Notes under the pieces: generated by a model
The model's input: only the letters and a program-made list of their open reading frames with translations
Told to the model about the DNA's origin: nothing
Database searches by the model: none
Made by a program: the position numbers and the translations under genes
Assembly (NCBI GenBank): GCA_029261995.1
Contig: JAJDAF010000029.1
Coordinates: forward strand, 186,001-250,000
Length of the DNA stretch: 64,000 nt
DNA from: Candidatus Zhuqueibacterota bacterium
GTDB taxonomy: Bacteria; Zhuqueibacterota; Zhuqueibacteria; Oceanimicrobiales; Oceanimicrobiaceae
Direction of reading: 5' to 3'
Shown: positions 25,476 to 35,600 of the stretch, one piece after another
Layout of the letters: every line of letters begins with the position of its first letter
Numbering within the stretch: position 1 is the stretch's first letter

Positions 25476-28010
25476 CTATTCCTGTTTCGTGCTGCAGGTG
25501 TCCTGGGAAGCCATTGCATGCTGAACCCAATGCCAGAACTTGCCCTCTAGCTTTGCTCTACGGATCGGCTTGGTCAGATAGTCATCCATGCCGGCGGCGA
25601 AGCACTTCTCGTCGTCGCCTTTCATGGCGTTGGCGGTCAGCGCTATGATTGGCACGCGGCCGTTATCGGGGCCTTCCCGGCGCCGGATCTCGGCGGTGGC
25701 CGCATAACCATCCATAATTGGCATCTGGCAATCCATGAAAACCATGTCATATCGGTCTTCCATGAAGCGTTGAACGGCCTCCTCGCCGTTGTTCGCAATG
25801 TCAATCACACAATTCTGTTTAGAAAGCATTCTCAGCAGCAGCGTCTGGTTGTCGGCGTTGTCTTCGACCAGAAGAATCTTGATTGGGTCAACGATACGGA
25901 CCGACATTTCGGAAGGCAAATCCGCGGTTTTGGTGCTATCAGTTGAGGACTCTGCCCGGCCAGACCGGGTGTTCTCCCCACTCCTGGCAAAAGACAGAAC
26001 AAAATAGAAAGTGGAACCTTGCCCCGATGTGCTGGTGGCGCTCAACGTCCCTCCCATCAACTCTACAAGCTTTTTGCAGATCGCCAGCCCCAGCCCTGTG
26101 CCGCCATACTCGCGCGTTATCGAAGAGTCTGCCTGAGTGAACTTATCGAAAATCAGTCCAAGCTTCCCATCCTCGATGCCAATTCCGGTGTCTTCAACCG
26201 AGACTTTCAGTGACACATCGCCGGATGTCTCATCGATCTGCTCAATCTTCAGGTGCACGTGTCCTGTCTCTGTGAACTTAATCGCGTTTCCAACAAGGTT
26301 CGACACAATTTGCCGGATCCGACTCGGGTCACCAATGACGTTTGACGCAATGCTTTCCGGGTAGAAAAGCTTCAGGTCAACGCCTTTCTCTTTCGCTTTC
26401 TCGCCAAACAGGTATACTACTGCCTTCAACGTCTCTCTCAAGTCGAAAGGCACTGCTTCGATATCCAACATTCCTGCCTCAACCTTGGAGAAATCGAGAA
26501 TATCGTTCACGATAGTGAGCAGCGATTCGGAACAGCTCAGGATGGTCTGGTTGTAATCACTCTGTTCTCTATCGAGATCCATGAGCGCCATCATTTCGGT
26601 TGTGCCAAGGATGCCGTTCAATGGTGTGCGGATTTCATGGCTCATGTTGGCCAAAAAATCCGACTTGTACTCGTTGGCTTTCTGAAGCTCTTTCGCCTTT
26701 TCCTCGATTTCACTGTGGGCTTTCTGCAGCTCCAGGTTTTTTTTCTGAATGGAGGCTTGTTGTTGTTGCAGTTCCTGTGCCTGCTGGCGGCTTTCATCCA
26801 GCAGCATGCGTTGTCGCACTCTCGACTCTGCCGAGTGAAACGAGATGGCAATGCCATCCAGGCTCTGGTTGATGAACTCGATCCCAGCTTCGTCAAAGCT
26901 CGAGAGCGTCGCCAGTTCAACACATCCCCGGAGTTCGCTATCGAGAACAAACGGGGCAATATAAACTGCCCCTGGCCGTGCCTGGCCGGCCGCGGAGGCG
27001 ATTGTCAAATAGCCATCGGGCACATCTTGCAGCAGAATCGGTCTTCTACGCAAAGCCACTTCTCCGACCAACCCCGACCCAACTGCAAGTCGCTTCCCGG
27101 CGCCGCTGTTCTCTGTGAGTCCATATCCCGCGGCATGAGACAGGGTGTCGTCATCAGTCATCAGGTAAATGACTCCAATCTGCACATTCAGATAGTCCGC
27201 AAAAAACTGCAAAATATTGCGGGCCAGCGATGGTACGGTCTGTTCGCCGTGCATCATTTCGCTTAGTTCAGCCTGCCCCGCCTTGAGCCAGTTTTGCGAC
27301 TCTATTTTTGAGACGGATTCCTGAATGTGTTTTATCATGGCATTGAAGGCCTTGCCCAAAACGCCAAGCTCATCGCCGCTCGTGACTTCAATCATAACAT
27401 CCCGGCTACCCGAAGTTACTGCATCGGCTGCCTGTTGCAGTTGAATCAAGGGCTTGGTGATCAGGCCGCTGAAGAAAAACGTCAGCGTCAGCCCGATTGA
27501 CAGTACGGCCAAGCTGATATAAAGCGTCGTAAGCCGATGTTCCTGCAACCGCAGATTAATCTCATCCAGAGAATAGCCCAGCCGCAGGGATCCGTAAGTT
27601 TCCTTCTGGAAAGCAATGGGCACGGCTGCATGCAATTGCTCATTCTGTTCAAATAGGGGTCCAACCTCGAGGTGTTTGAAGAGATCAATATTGAGATGCC
27701 GTGGATTAAACGAAGCGAACTCCTTCTGATTCAAGTCCAGCAAGACGATATAGCTCAGGTTGCTGTCACGCTTTGCCAGTTCCAACGCCTCGGCCACTGC
27801 GGCAAAATCATCGGCTCCCAGGCCGATGCCCGCCCCAAGTGCAACCATCTCCGCCATGCTCTGAACTTTGTTTTCGAGAGTCCGCAGAGAAGCGCGTTTT
27901 TGTTGTCTTGGATAATAGGTGAAAATGAAAGCCGAAATGCAAAGCAGAACAAGCAGAAAGCTGGCCACCAGCTTGACACGGATGGGCAAGTTCGACAGGA
28001 GGCTAAACAT
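25476..28010 (-). CDS. Hybrid sensor histidine kinase with receiver
   Basis: 844 residues. A membrane helix (about 11-29), a periplasmic region and a second helix (about 164-184) are followed by HAMP, a GAF domain (about 270-400), a coiled coil rich in Gln and Glu, HisKA with the phospho-His in [11 protein letters not shown], HATPase with [18 protein letters not shown], and a C-terminal receiver ([22 protein letters not shown]). It is the last of three packed genes after a porin-like protein and a phosphate-binding-like protein, so it may sense a periplasmic ligand delivered by them. Output partner unknown. Confidence 0.93.
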   Translation of the reverse strand: MFSLLSNLPIRVKLVASFLLVLLCISAFIFTYYPRQQKRASLRTLENKVQSMAEMVALGAGIGLGADDFAAVAEALELAKRDSNLSYIVLLDLNQKEFASFNPRHLNIDLFKHLEVGPLFEQNEQLHAAVPIAFQKETYGSLRLGYSLDEINLRLQEHRLTTLYISLAVLSIGLTLTFFFSGLITKPLIQLQQAADAVTSGSRDVMIEVTSGDELGVLGKAFNAMIKHIQESVSKIESQNWLKAGQAELSEMMHGEQTVPSLARNILQFFADYLNVQIGVIYLMTDDDTLSHAAGYGLTENSGAGKRLAVGSGLVGEVALRRRPILLQDVPDGYLTIASAAGQARPGAVYIAPFVLDSELRGCVELATLSSFDEAGIEFINQSLDGIAISFHSAESRVRQRMLLDESRQQAQELQQQQASIQKKNLELQKAHSEIEEKAKELQKANEYKSDFLANMSHEIRTPLNGILGTTEMMALMDLDREQSDYNQTILSCSESLLTIVNDILDFSKVEAGMLDIEAVPFDLRETLKAVVYLFGEKAKEKGVDLKLFYPESIASNVIGDPSRIRQIVSNLVGNAIKFTETGHVHLKIEQIDETSGDVSLKVSVEDTGIGIEDGKLGLIFDKFTQADSSITREYGGTGLGLAICKKLVELMGGTLSATSTSGQGSTFYFVLSFARSGENTRSGRAESSTDSTKTADLPSEMSVRIVDPIKILLVEDNADNQTLLLRMLSKQNCVIDIANNGEEAVQRFMEDRYDMVFMDCQMPIMDGYAATAEIRRREGPDNGRVPIIALTANAMKGDDEKCFAAGMDDYLTKPIRRAKLEGKFWHWVQHAMASQDTCSTKQE

Positions 28011-28019
28011 CGATGTTGC

Positions 28020-28436
28020 TTACCTTATGGTCGCGAGGATCTTGACGGATGCGTCAACGCTCTCGGCGCGAATATATCCGATGGCGCCCGGCGTAGATGA
28101 GACCTTGCTCAACAGCTCAGCCTCAGTTTTGACGGCGATGGGCGCCTTGCCCTCGCCTGTCAACTGAATGCGCAGCCAGGTTTTCCTGAGTTCCAAAGGC
28201 TTTTTGTGGATATACTTGTATACTCTGCTTTTGCTCGGTGCGTCAGACTTCAGATTGTACACGACGATCTTCTGACCATTCTTCCACCTTTGCCTGCCGA
28301 TGGTGAAAATCTTTTCCAGATCGGCGGCGCTGACAGAGTCATCCGCAACTTGCTTGTGCGCAATAATCACCACCGGTTCCTTGGCCTGCGGTACGGTGCT
28401 TAGAGAGAGCAGGAGCAAAATGACGTGTCTAATCAT
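28020..28436 (-). CDS. Small PstS-like phosphate-binding protein
   Basis: 138 residues with a signal peptide (about 1-18). The sequence IIAHKQVADDSVSAADLEKIFTIG and GAIGYIRAES near the end are typical of short periplasmic binding proteins related to PstS, about half the usual length. Known members are annotated as phosphate ABC transporter substrate-binding proteins, but no ABC genes are nearby. It lies 9 nt upstream of the hybrid kinase and 35 nt downstream of a porin gene, so a role in ligand sensing by that kinase is more likely than transport (inference). Confidence 0.8.
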   Translation of the reverse strand: MIRHVILLLLSLSTVPQAKEPVVIIAHKQVADDSVSAADLEKIFTIGRQRWKNGQKIVVYNLKSDAPSKSRVYKYIHKKPLELRKTWLRIQLTGEGKAPIAVKTEAELLSKVSSTPGAIGYIRAESVDASVKILATIR

Positions 28437-28471
28437 GCAATCTATCTCGTCAATGCAGTTTCAACCGAGTA

Positions 28472-29635
28472 CTAGAAGAAAACGCTGAAGGCGACGCTGT
28501 ACCACGTCGCGTCAAACTTGAAATCGACGGGCACCGGTAAGCTTGCGTCTGGCGGCGCGTCGTCCTCGTCCGCCGAAATCTTGCTGAACTGGGCCTTTAG
28601 AATTAGAAGATCGGTTATCCGGTAGCCGCCACCAACCAGGTACGCATCCATGCCATCCCTTAAGCCAAATTTGAAGTCGTCTTCCCCGTAGTTATAGCTC
28701 ACATAGCCGAACATCCTTTCATTAAAATCGCACAGAACTGTGCCGTAATGAAATCGCTTGTCCAGGCTGATGCCTGGCATGTCCAGGTCATGTTGCACGA
28801 AGATGGTCTCTCCCTCAAATGTGAGGGCCCCAACAGAAAATGACAAATCGGCGCCAAAACGATAGCGTTTCACATCCCCCAATCCACTCGGATTTTGATT
28901 GTCTCGGTCATATGTAGCTGACACACCGGCCTTACATCGACCAAATCGCATACCCAGACGCGTGCCTACGAGCAGAAAGTTGGTCGTATCGAGTCCAGTC
29001 TGCTGTGAACCAGAGGCCACGGTGTTAATGTGCTCATCTTCACTGTTCCCTACATAAACAGCATAGTCCAAATTTGCGCTGCCCATTTCCTGCACTCCAT
29101 AGACCTGCAGGTAGGCGCGCTGCGGTACGAAATCACTAAGCGGCAATATTTCTGAAAGTGAGGTTTCATATACGGGAGGTCTGATTATGTACGGCAGGTA
29201 AGGCATTCGATTCTTGACTTCATTGAGGTTGTTGAACACCGGTATCAGGAGTCCCGCTTTTATTTTCAGACGGTCGCTATGATGATACTTGATCCAGGCC
29301 TCCTCCAGATTAAAGGCGCCCCAATTTCGTTCTGAAGAAAACGAGTTGGTGAACTCAAAGTTCAACCAGGCAGTAAAGCTACTGTTGAGTTCCTTCCTGA
29401 AGAATAGGTTGATTTGCTGCGCGGAAAACGAATTCCGATCGTTCTCATCAACAACGGAAAAATTGAAAGCAGGATTCTCGGTTCTTTGAGTTTCCAGGAA
29501 CTGCTGGAAGTTGACCTGAAAGAAGCCAAAAACCTCAAGCGCCTCCTGGCAAAACGCACGCGGGCTTGGTGTGCAAGCAAGCGCCAGCAGAATCACGGCC
29601 ACCCGCGATGAGTATCTTGATGTCTCTTTCTTCAA
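28472..29635 (-). CDS. Outer-membrane porin-like protein
   Basis: 387 residues from a TTG start with a signal peptide (to about residue 29). The mature protein has the porin/OprP-like pattern: GFFQVNFQQFLETQ early, an Asn- and Phe-rich series of strands, KIKAGLLIPVFNNLNEVK, and a C-terminal strand WYSVAFSVFF ending in Phe. It probably forms a channel for anions or small solutes. It begins the porin, binding protein and kinase set. The start has no clear ribosome site, so the N-terminus is uncertain. Confidence 0.78.
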   Translation of the reverse strand: MKKETSRYSSRVAVILLALACTPSPRAFCQEALEVFGFFQVNFQQFLETQRTENPAFNFSVVDENDRNSFSAQQINLFFRKELNSSFTAWLNFEFTNSFSSERNWGAFNLEEAWIKYHHSDRLKIKAGLLIPVFNNLNEVKNRMPYLPYIIRPPVYETSLSEILPLSDFVPQRAYLQVYGVQEMGSANLDYAVYVGNSEDEHINTVASGSQQTGLDTTNFLLVGTRLGMRFGRCKAGVSATYDRDNQNPSGLGDVKRYRFGADLSFSVGALTFEGETIFVQHDLDMPGISLDKRFHYGTVLCDFNERMFGYVSYNYGEDDFKFGLRDGMDAYLVGGGYRITDLLILKAQFSKISADEDDAPPDASLPVPVDFKFDATWYSVAFSVFF

Positions 29636-30152
29636 TTGTTCTGTCCGTTTCTTCTCAAAACTTTCCCTGAAAAATGACGCTTTCCCGGCTATAGCGATAT
29701 TCGCTTTTTCGACAACATTGGTCCGTTTCTTTAAAAGCCTTCAAATAATAATCTGCATCTTGTATGAAACGATCCGCAGTGGGCTTTGCTATCGCGAAAA
29801 CTGACACTGCACACGATTGACAATAGCCTCCGTGAGTGCTATATTGTTCGAAGCAGAATGCCAAACCAGGCCATGAAAACAGAGTTCCCACTTTCACAAT
29901 TGCTGGCCACAGTAGAGCGAGCACGCGCTTACCGCACGGAAGGCGTCGTGGTTTGCGAGAAACCGCCTGACAGATCCGGACCGTGGATTCAGGTGGCGTG
30001 CGTGTTGTCTCAAAATAATATGTAACGCAAAGGCCCTGTTTTGGAGTTGGAGAAATTCGTTCCTTTATTTCACAAGAATGGAATCGATGGTGAATGCTCT
30101 CATCGATGGCGATGGCTGGCAGGATTCTGAAGCTGACCAACGAAGGCACTGA
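29636..30152. other. Divergent intergenic region
   Basis: 517 nt between the porin gene (-) and dapD (+). Open frames exist on both strands, including a 208-codon one on the minus strand that runs into dapD, but they have no ribosome site or family pattern. I recognise no promoter, repeat or RNA here. Confidence 0.5.
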
Positions 30153-30992
30153 ATGAAAAACCTGGCGCAAAACATTGAAGCGGCCTACGCCGCGCAGACA
30201 ATCGAACCATCCTTTCACCAGCTCTTTTCGCAGTTCCGTGAGCAGTTGAGCGCCGGGGTGTTTCGCGCTGCCGAGAAACAAGATGGCCGTTGGCAGGTCA
30301 ACCGGTGGGTAAAGAAAGGCATCCTGCTGGGATTTCGCCTTGGTGAGATGGTGGACTATTCCGTCAACGACAGTTTCCGCTTCTTTGACAAAAGCACCTA
30401 CCCCCTGAAACAGATCACGCTGGACGACCGGGTCAGACAGGTGCCGGGCGGGTCATCGATTCGGGAGGGTTCCTTTGTTGCGCCCGGGGTTGTGATTATG
30501 CCGCCTGCTTACATCAACGTCGGAGCTTATGTCGATGAGCGGACGATGGTGGACTCGCACGCGCTCGTCGGCTCCTGTGCTCAGATTGGCAAGGGAGTCC
30601 ACCTGAGCGCGGCTGCGCAAATTGGCGGTGTTCTCGAGCCGGTCGGCAGCATGCCGGTAATCGTGGAAGACAACGTACTGGTCGGTGGCAACTGCGGCAT
30701 CTACGACGGCGCCATCGTCAGTCAAGATGCGGTGATTGGCGCCGGCACGGTTCTGACCGGCTCTACCCCGGTGTTCGATCTCGTGAACAACGAGGTGCTG
30801 CGGAGGCCCCAGGACGGGCCTCTCATCATTCCAAAAGGGGCCGTGGTGGTGCAAGGCTCGCGCATCATCGACCATCCCTTTGCGCACGAGCATGGTCTGA
30901 GCCTCAACACACCCATCATCATCAAGTACCGTGATGCAAAGACTTCCGCAGCAACTTCACTGGAAGACTTCCTGAGGGAAAGTCCCAAGTGA
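30153..30992 (+). CDS. dapD: Tetrahydrodipicolinate N-succinyltransferase
   Basis: Transfers succinyl from succinyl-CoA to tetrahydrodipicolinate in lysine and diaminopimelate synthesis. The protein has 279 residues with an N-terminal helical part and a left-handed beta helix built of hexapeptide repeats ([25 protein letters not shown], here about 109-133, and ANxxxGxx-like turns [19 protein letters not shown]). The aspartase-like [15 protein letters not shown] segment is conserved. asd follows 61 nt downstream in the same pathway, so the two form a lysine/DAP operon using the succinylase branch. Confidence 0.95.
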   Translation: MKNLAQNIEAAYAAQTIEPSFHQLFSQFREQLSAGVFRAAEKQDGRWQVNRWVKKGILLGFRLGEMVDYSVNDSFRFFDKSTYPLKQITLDDRVRQVPGGSSIREGSFVAPGVVIMPPAYINVGAYVDERTMVDSHALVGSCAQIGKGVHLSAAAQIGGVLEPVGSMPVIVEDNVLVGGNCGIYDGAIVSQDAVIGAGTVLTGSTPVFDLVNNEVLRRPQDGPLIIPKGAVVVQGSRIIDHPFAHEHGLSLNTPIIIKYRDAKTSAATSLEDFLRESPK

Positions 30993-31053
30993 AAATCATT
31001 GTGCAAAAATACGGGGAACGCAGTCCATCGAACACTTTTCGAGGAGAGTTAGA

Positions 31054-32067
31054 TTGAAGAAGTTCAACGTTGCAATCATTGGCGCCACGGGCATGGTCGG
31101 GCGCACTTTTCTAAGTATCTTGAAGGAACGGAACTTTCCAATCAGCGACCTCAGGCTACTGGCTTCGGCTCGTTCAAAAGGACAAAAAATGCAGTTCGGT
31201 ACAGAAGAAATGGAGGTTAGGGAGCTGACGTCCGACTCTCTCGAAGACATCGATATCGCGCTCTTCTCAGCGGGCGGTAGCATCAGTCAGAAGTACGCCC
31301 CAGTCGCGGCGGAAGCGGGCGCGACGGTCATCGACAATAGCAGCGCCTGGCGGATGCACGATGAGGTTCCTCTTGTCGTGCCCGAGGTCAACCCCCATGC
31401 CTTGACACCGAACAACGGAATCATCGCCAATCCCAATTGCTCGACCATCCAAATGGTGGTGCCGCTGCGGCCGCTGCACGAGGCAGCGGGGCTGAAACGA
31501 CTGGTTGTCTCCACCTATCAGGCGGTTTCCGGCAAAGGGAAAAACGCCGTCGAGGAGATGATCAGCCAAACGGAACAGCTTAGCGTCGGCGGTTTAGTGA
31601 CGCCACAGGAATTCCCACACCAAATCGCATTTAACGCTTTACCGCACATCGACGTGTTTCTCGAAGACGGCTACACCAAAGAAGAACAGAAGATGGTCAA
31701 CGAGACTCGCAAAATCATGGAGATTCCAGGGCTACCGGTTTCGGCCACCTGTGTGCGCGTCGCTGTTCGCACCGGCCACTGCGTCAGTCTGAATGCGGAG
31801 TTCGAGGCTTCCATCACCCCATCGCAGGCACGACGGGCCCTTTCCGGGTTCCCCGGGATTGTTGTGATGGATGATCCAGCAAAGGACTCCTACCCCACGC
31901 CGGTCTTTGCCGAAGGAAGAGATGAGGTCTTTGTCGGCCGAATTCGAAAAGACCCTTCGGTTGAGAACGGCCTGAACTTGTGGATTGTCTCGGACAATCT
32001 GCGCAAAGGCGCGGCCCTGAACACAGTACAAATAGCGGAGCTTCTGGCCGAAAACTGGCATGATTGA
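31054..32067 (+). CDS. asd: Aspartate-semialdehyde dehydrogenase
   Basis: Reduces aspartyl phosphate to aspartate semialdehyde with NADPH, feeding lysine, threonine and methionine synthesis. The 337 residues have the Rossmann motif GATGMVGRTFL near 10-20, the catalytic Cys129 in NPNCSTIQ and the RTGHC segment with the catalytic His near 247. The start is TTG at 31054, supported by GAGGAG about eight bases upstream. Downstream of dapD. A small hairpin (32105-32125) lies past the stop. Confidence 0.96.
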   Translation: MKKFNVAIIGATGMVGRTFLSILKERNFPISDLRLLASARSKGQKMQFGTEEMEVRELTSDSLEDIDIALFSAGGSISQKYAPVAAEAGATVIDNSSAWRMHDEVPLVVPEVNPHALTPNNGIIANPNCSTIQMVVPLRPLHEAAGLKRLVVSTYQAVSGKGKNAVEEMISQTEQLSVGGLVTPQEFPHQIAFNALPHIDVFLEDGYTKEEQKMVNETRKIMEIPGLPVSATCVRVAVRTGHCVSLNAEFEASITPSQARRALSGFPGIVVMDDPAKDSYPTPVFAEGRDEVFVGRIRKDPSVENGLNLWIVSDNLRKGAALNTVQIAELLAENWHD

Positions 32068-32104
32068 CGACACCCGCGCGCTGCTTTCTCCCGTGTGCCA
32101 GCCA

Positions 32105-32125
32105 TAGGCTACACCTCGTAGCCTA
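32105..32125 (+). terminator. Hairpin downstream of asd
   Basis: TAGGCTAC (32105-32112) and GTAGCCTA (32118-32125) form a perfect 8-bp stem with a 5-nt loop, 38 nt past asd. There is no T-tract directly after it, so termination is uncertain. Confidence 0.4.
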
Positions 32126-32351
32126 AGTGGTCACACTTTCGGTAACCTCACCATGCAAAGTGACCTTCCCTTTCTCTGATCTGCGGTTTCGCAACCGTTG
32201 CGGCCCCAAAATACCAGACGCGCGCTTGGTACGGTAATTGCAAAATCGTATTTGAAATGCGGTCGCCACGCTCAACCTGTCTCAGGATTTCGGGTGTCAC
32301 AACCGCGGATGATCTAGTTCGATACACAATTATCTACAGGGAAGAATCAAA

Positions 32352-32582
32352 ATGGTAGACCTCGATCCAGATGACGTCATGAGTCTCAAGAACGCCAGCA
32401 GCCCGGAGTTGGTAAAGGCTTACGAGAAGCTTGATTGGTACTTCGAGTATGGTCCGAAAGGCCAGCGCTCCGTTTGCCTCGAACGCCTCAGCAATCTTCT
32501 GCTGGAAATCCGCTCCAGAAAAATCGTCGGCGAACATTTGAAGGCGGACCGACACCCACGCTTGCACAGAGTACTGCTCTAA
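32352..32582 (+). CDS. Small protein of unknown function
   Basis: The protein has 76 residues with no recognised family. It is acidic at the N-terminus (DLDPDD) and helical in the middle, with a Leu/Arg-rich C-terminal half (SNLLLEIRSRKIVGEHL). AGGGA lies eight bases before the ATG, and the reading frame ends just before a strong bidirectional hairpin, which favours a real gene. No signal peptide or membrane segment. Codon pattern alone cannot prove it. Confidence 0.5.
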   Translation: MVDLDPDDVMSLKNASSPELVKAYEKLDWYFEYGPKGQRSVCLERLSNLLLEIRSRKIVGEHLKADRHPRLHRVLL

Positions 32583-32586
32583 ACGC

Positions 32587-32648
32587 GCAGGCGGGAAGGA
32601 TGCAACGCCACACCTTTGCGGTCTGCGTGCATCCTGCTTCTCGCCTGC
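32587..32648. terminator. Bidirectional terminator hairpin before glnE end
   Basis: A long interrupted stem pairs GCAGGCG (32587-32593) with CGCCTGC (32642-32648) and AGGATGCA (32597-32604) with TGCATCCT (32628-32635). It lies between the convergent small gene and glnE and should stop transcripts from either side, although neither side has a pronounced T-run. Confidence 0.6.
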
Positions 32649-32651
32649 CGA

Positions 32652-35600
32652 TTACTTCAGCATCTTTTCACTTATTCGCTGAACTTCGGAAGTGAACTTC
32701 TCCAGGTCATCATAGAGCCGCTCGCTGTCGTCACCATAGTCCAAACGCCGCGCAAGAAACATGAATGCGTCGGAGCCGCGTTCGGGAACCGCCAGGTCAC
32801 GGGCGTTCCCTCTAACCATTCGCAAACCCTCTACCAATCGCCGTAAGAACAGATGGGCGTCCTTGAGACTGGCATGGTCTGATGCCGACAGGACACCGTG
32901 GTCGCACAGTGCAGCCATGGCTTCCGTGGTATTGGTCAGCCGGAGTTCGGGTCGCTGCTTGCCGTTGGTCAATTGCAGCGCCTGCACCAGGTACTCCAAA
33001 TCGACCAAACCACCTGGGCTGAATTTGGCATTAATCGTTCCCCCGGCAACCAATTGCCGCACCTGCCGTTCGCGCATGGCGCGCAAATTGGAAACCGCGA
33101 ATGGCTTGTCGGTGTAGAGGATACCGTCGCGAGCCACAGTAATCTCTCCAGCAAACGAAGCGTCGCCGGCCACGGGCCGTAATTTTACGAGTGCCTGCCG
33201 CTCATAGTCCCAGGCCGCGCCATTCTCTGAATAGTAGCTTTTCATCAGCGCCAGCGGCACCGCCACACTGCCACCCTTGCCGTAAGGTCGCATGCGCAGA
33301 TCGATCTCAAACGTGCCTTCATGTCTGGACTGAATCGTCTTGCGAAAATCATGGACCAGCTTAACGAAAAACTCATTGTTGGTGATGGAATCGGGACCCG
33401 TGGTACGCCCCTTGCCTGCGTAGAGGAAAATCAGCTCAATATCAGAGGCGAACCCGATTTCCCGGCCACCAAGTTTGCCGAGGCTGCAGACGCTGAAACT
33501 ACAATCGTCACCAAACTCCAGACAGGGCCGCCCGTGCGCTTTGCACAGCCTATCGAAACAGAGCTTTGACGCCACCTCAATGACGGCATCCGCAAGATTG
33601 GAAAGCTCGCGGGCAAAGCGATGTAAGTCCGGATTCACGCCCATGATGTAGCGCATGTCAATGCGAAACATTTCGCGATCTTTGAACTCATTCAGTATTT
33701 TAACTTTCTCCGGCCACTCAGCCGCGTCTTCGAGCGCCCTGTTCAGTTCGTCAATCAGGATGCTCTTCGGCTTCGGCTGCGCAAGCTGGCTGAGATCCGT
33801 AACCAGGGGAAACAGATTGGCGTGCTGCATGCGCAGGAAATCGTTCCAGAGAAACTCGCTCACGCCGAGTAGTCTCGACAGTGTTTCCAGCACCTCAGGT
33901 CGCTCCAGAGACGCCAGCTCTTTGCTCCATTGCTCACGTGAAAACAAATTGCTTACGAAGGAGCGAAAGTTCATCATGGCTGACTGCGGGTTGGGCGAGT
34001 CCGGCAAAAGGTGTGTAAAGTGCTTGACCAGGGCCGTGGCCACCCGAAGCTGATATTGCTTTTCCGGATCGGTGATCTTGCGTCCCTGAACATCGGTAAC
34101 GAACAGAGTGTCATGCACTCTGTTGCCAAGGGTTTGGATCTGCACCCTCGCTATGTAAACACCGTTCAGTGAAAGCGCATTGGTGAATTCATACAAGAAA
34201 CCAATGGTGTCGGGCGCATCGATACGCAGCACGGTATACTCGCGCGACGCAGTATTGTCAATCGCAATTTCAACCGGCAGCAAAGGGTCTGACTGTTTCG
34301 AAAACTTGCTCAGAGCCAAAGCCACTCGCTTGGCAAGTTCTCCCTGAACTTCATTCTGCTGCATATCCCGAAGCAGAGTGACATTTTCCGAAAGCTCGCG
34401 TTCGTAGCGCTGCCAGACGTCGGCATTCAGTTCGCTGGTCAGGGATCGGACGGTGAAGACATCGACTATCTTGCGCCTTGGGTCATCATGCCTGGTGCGG
34501 TTTCCGCGCCGGCGCCGGCGTGGGCCACGGCGCGCGACGGCCCCGGAGGTCGCCTGGCGGCCGCCAGCTTCGTATGTAAATATCGAGCCTTCCACAATGT
34601 AGATGCCGTAATCGAACAGCAAGCCGCAAATCAGCGAGAGTTCACCAAGCGCGTCAAAGGCTACGATAGTCACCCGCCAGTCTGACTCCGAGAGTTGTGA
34701 TGCGTGGACCCTTGCGGGTCTGCCTCCCGTCAGACTGTCGGCCAGCTCGGTGTGTTGATGAATGGTTGCGTCGTCGAATGCGCAAGCGTAAGCCTCATCC
34801 ATGCGGGCCAGGTGCTTGCTGCTCTCCTGTTTGGTTGCAGGTTGCGGTTTTGTTTTGCCTGCAACAGGCTGAAACAAAGGCTCACCCGAAAAACAACGTT
34901 GAAAAATACTCCGGATTGCCTGACTGTGCTGCTCGTAGCGCTCGGCCATCTGCTCGCCAACCCGCTCTCCCTGAAATCCAAGGCGCTTTGCGAGAAAAGT
35001 CAATTCTCTGGCAGCGCTCGGCAACTGGTGAGTTTGACGATAGTGCATGATTTGCAGATGGTGCTCGATGGTGCGCAGGAAGACATAACCTTCCGCCAGC
35101 ACTCGGTAATCAGATTGAGGCACGATGCCACAGGCAGTCAATCTGGCCAGTCCATCCAGAGTGTTGCGGCTTTTGATCTCGGGAGTCTGCTGCGCATGTG
35201 TCAATTGCAGGTACTGCGTGACAAACTCGACATCCCGGATCGACCCCGCGCCGCCTTTTACCTGTCCCCAGCTCTGCTTTCTCTTCTTCAAAGCAGATTC
35301 GATTTTACTCTTCATTTTGAGAGCTTCCTGCCGCAGGGGAGTAGCCGGAAGGTCTGCAACGACAGCCTTCACCTGTTCGAGGAATTCGATCCCCATCACC
35401 TGGTCACCTGCAATTCTGCGGCCTTTCATCATGGCCTGTTTTTCCCAGAGTTGAGCGTTCTTGCGCAAGTAGGCGAGGTTCTCTTCAAAACCCGGAACCA
35501 GATTACCTACCTTGCCCCACGGTCGAAGCCGCATATCGACCCGGTAAAAAAATCCTTCGTCCGTCGCCTGGCTCAGCGCTCGAATCAGCTCCTGCCCAAG

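Noticed and set aside
29655-30281. A 208-codon minus-strand open frame running into dapD
   Set aside because: It overlaps the start of dapD, has no ribosome site, and its composition (many Cys, Arg and Ser) is unlike a real protein here.
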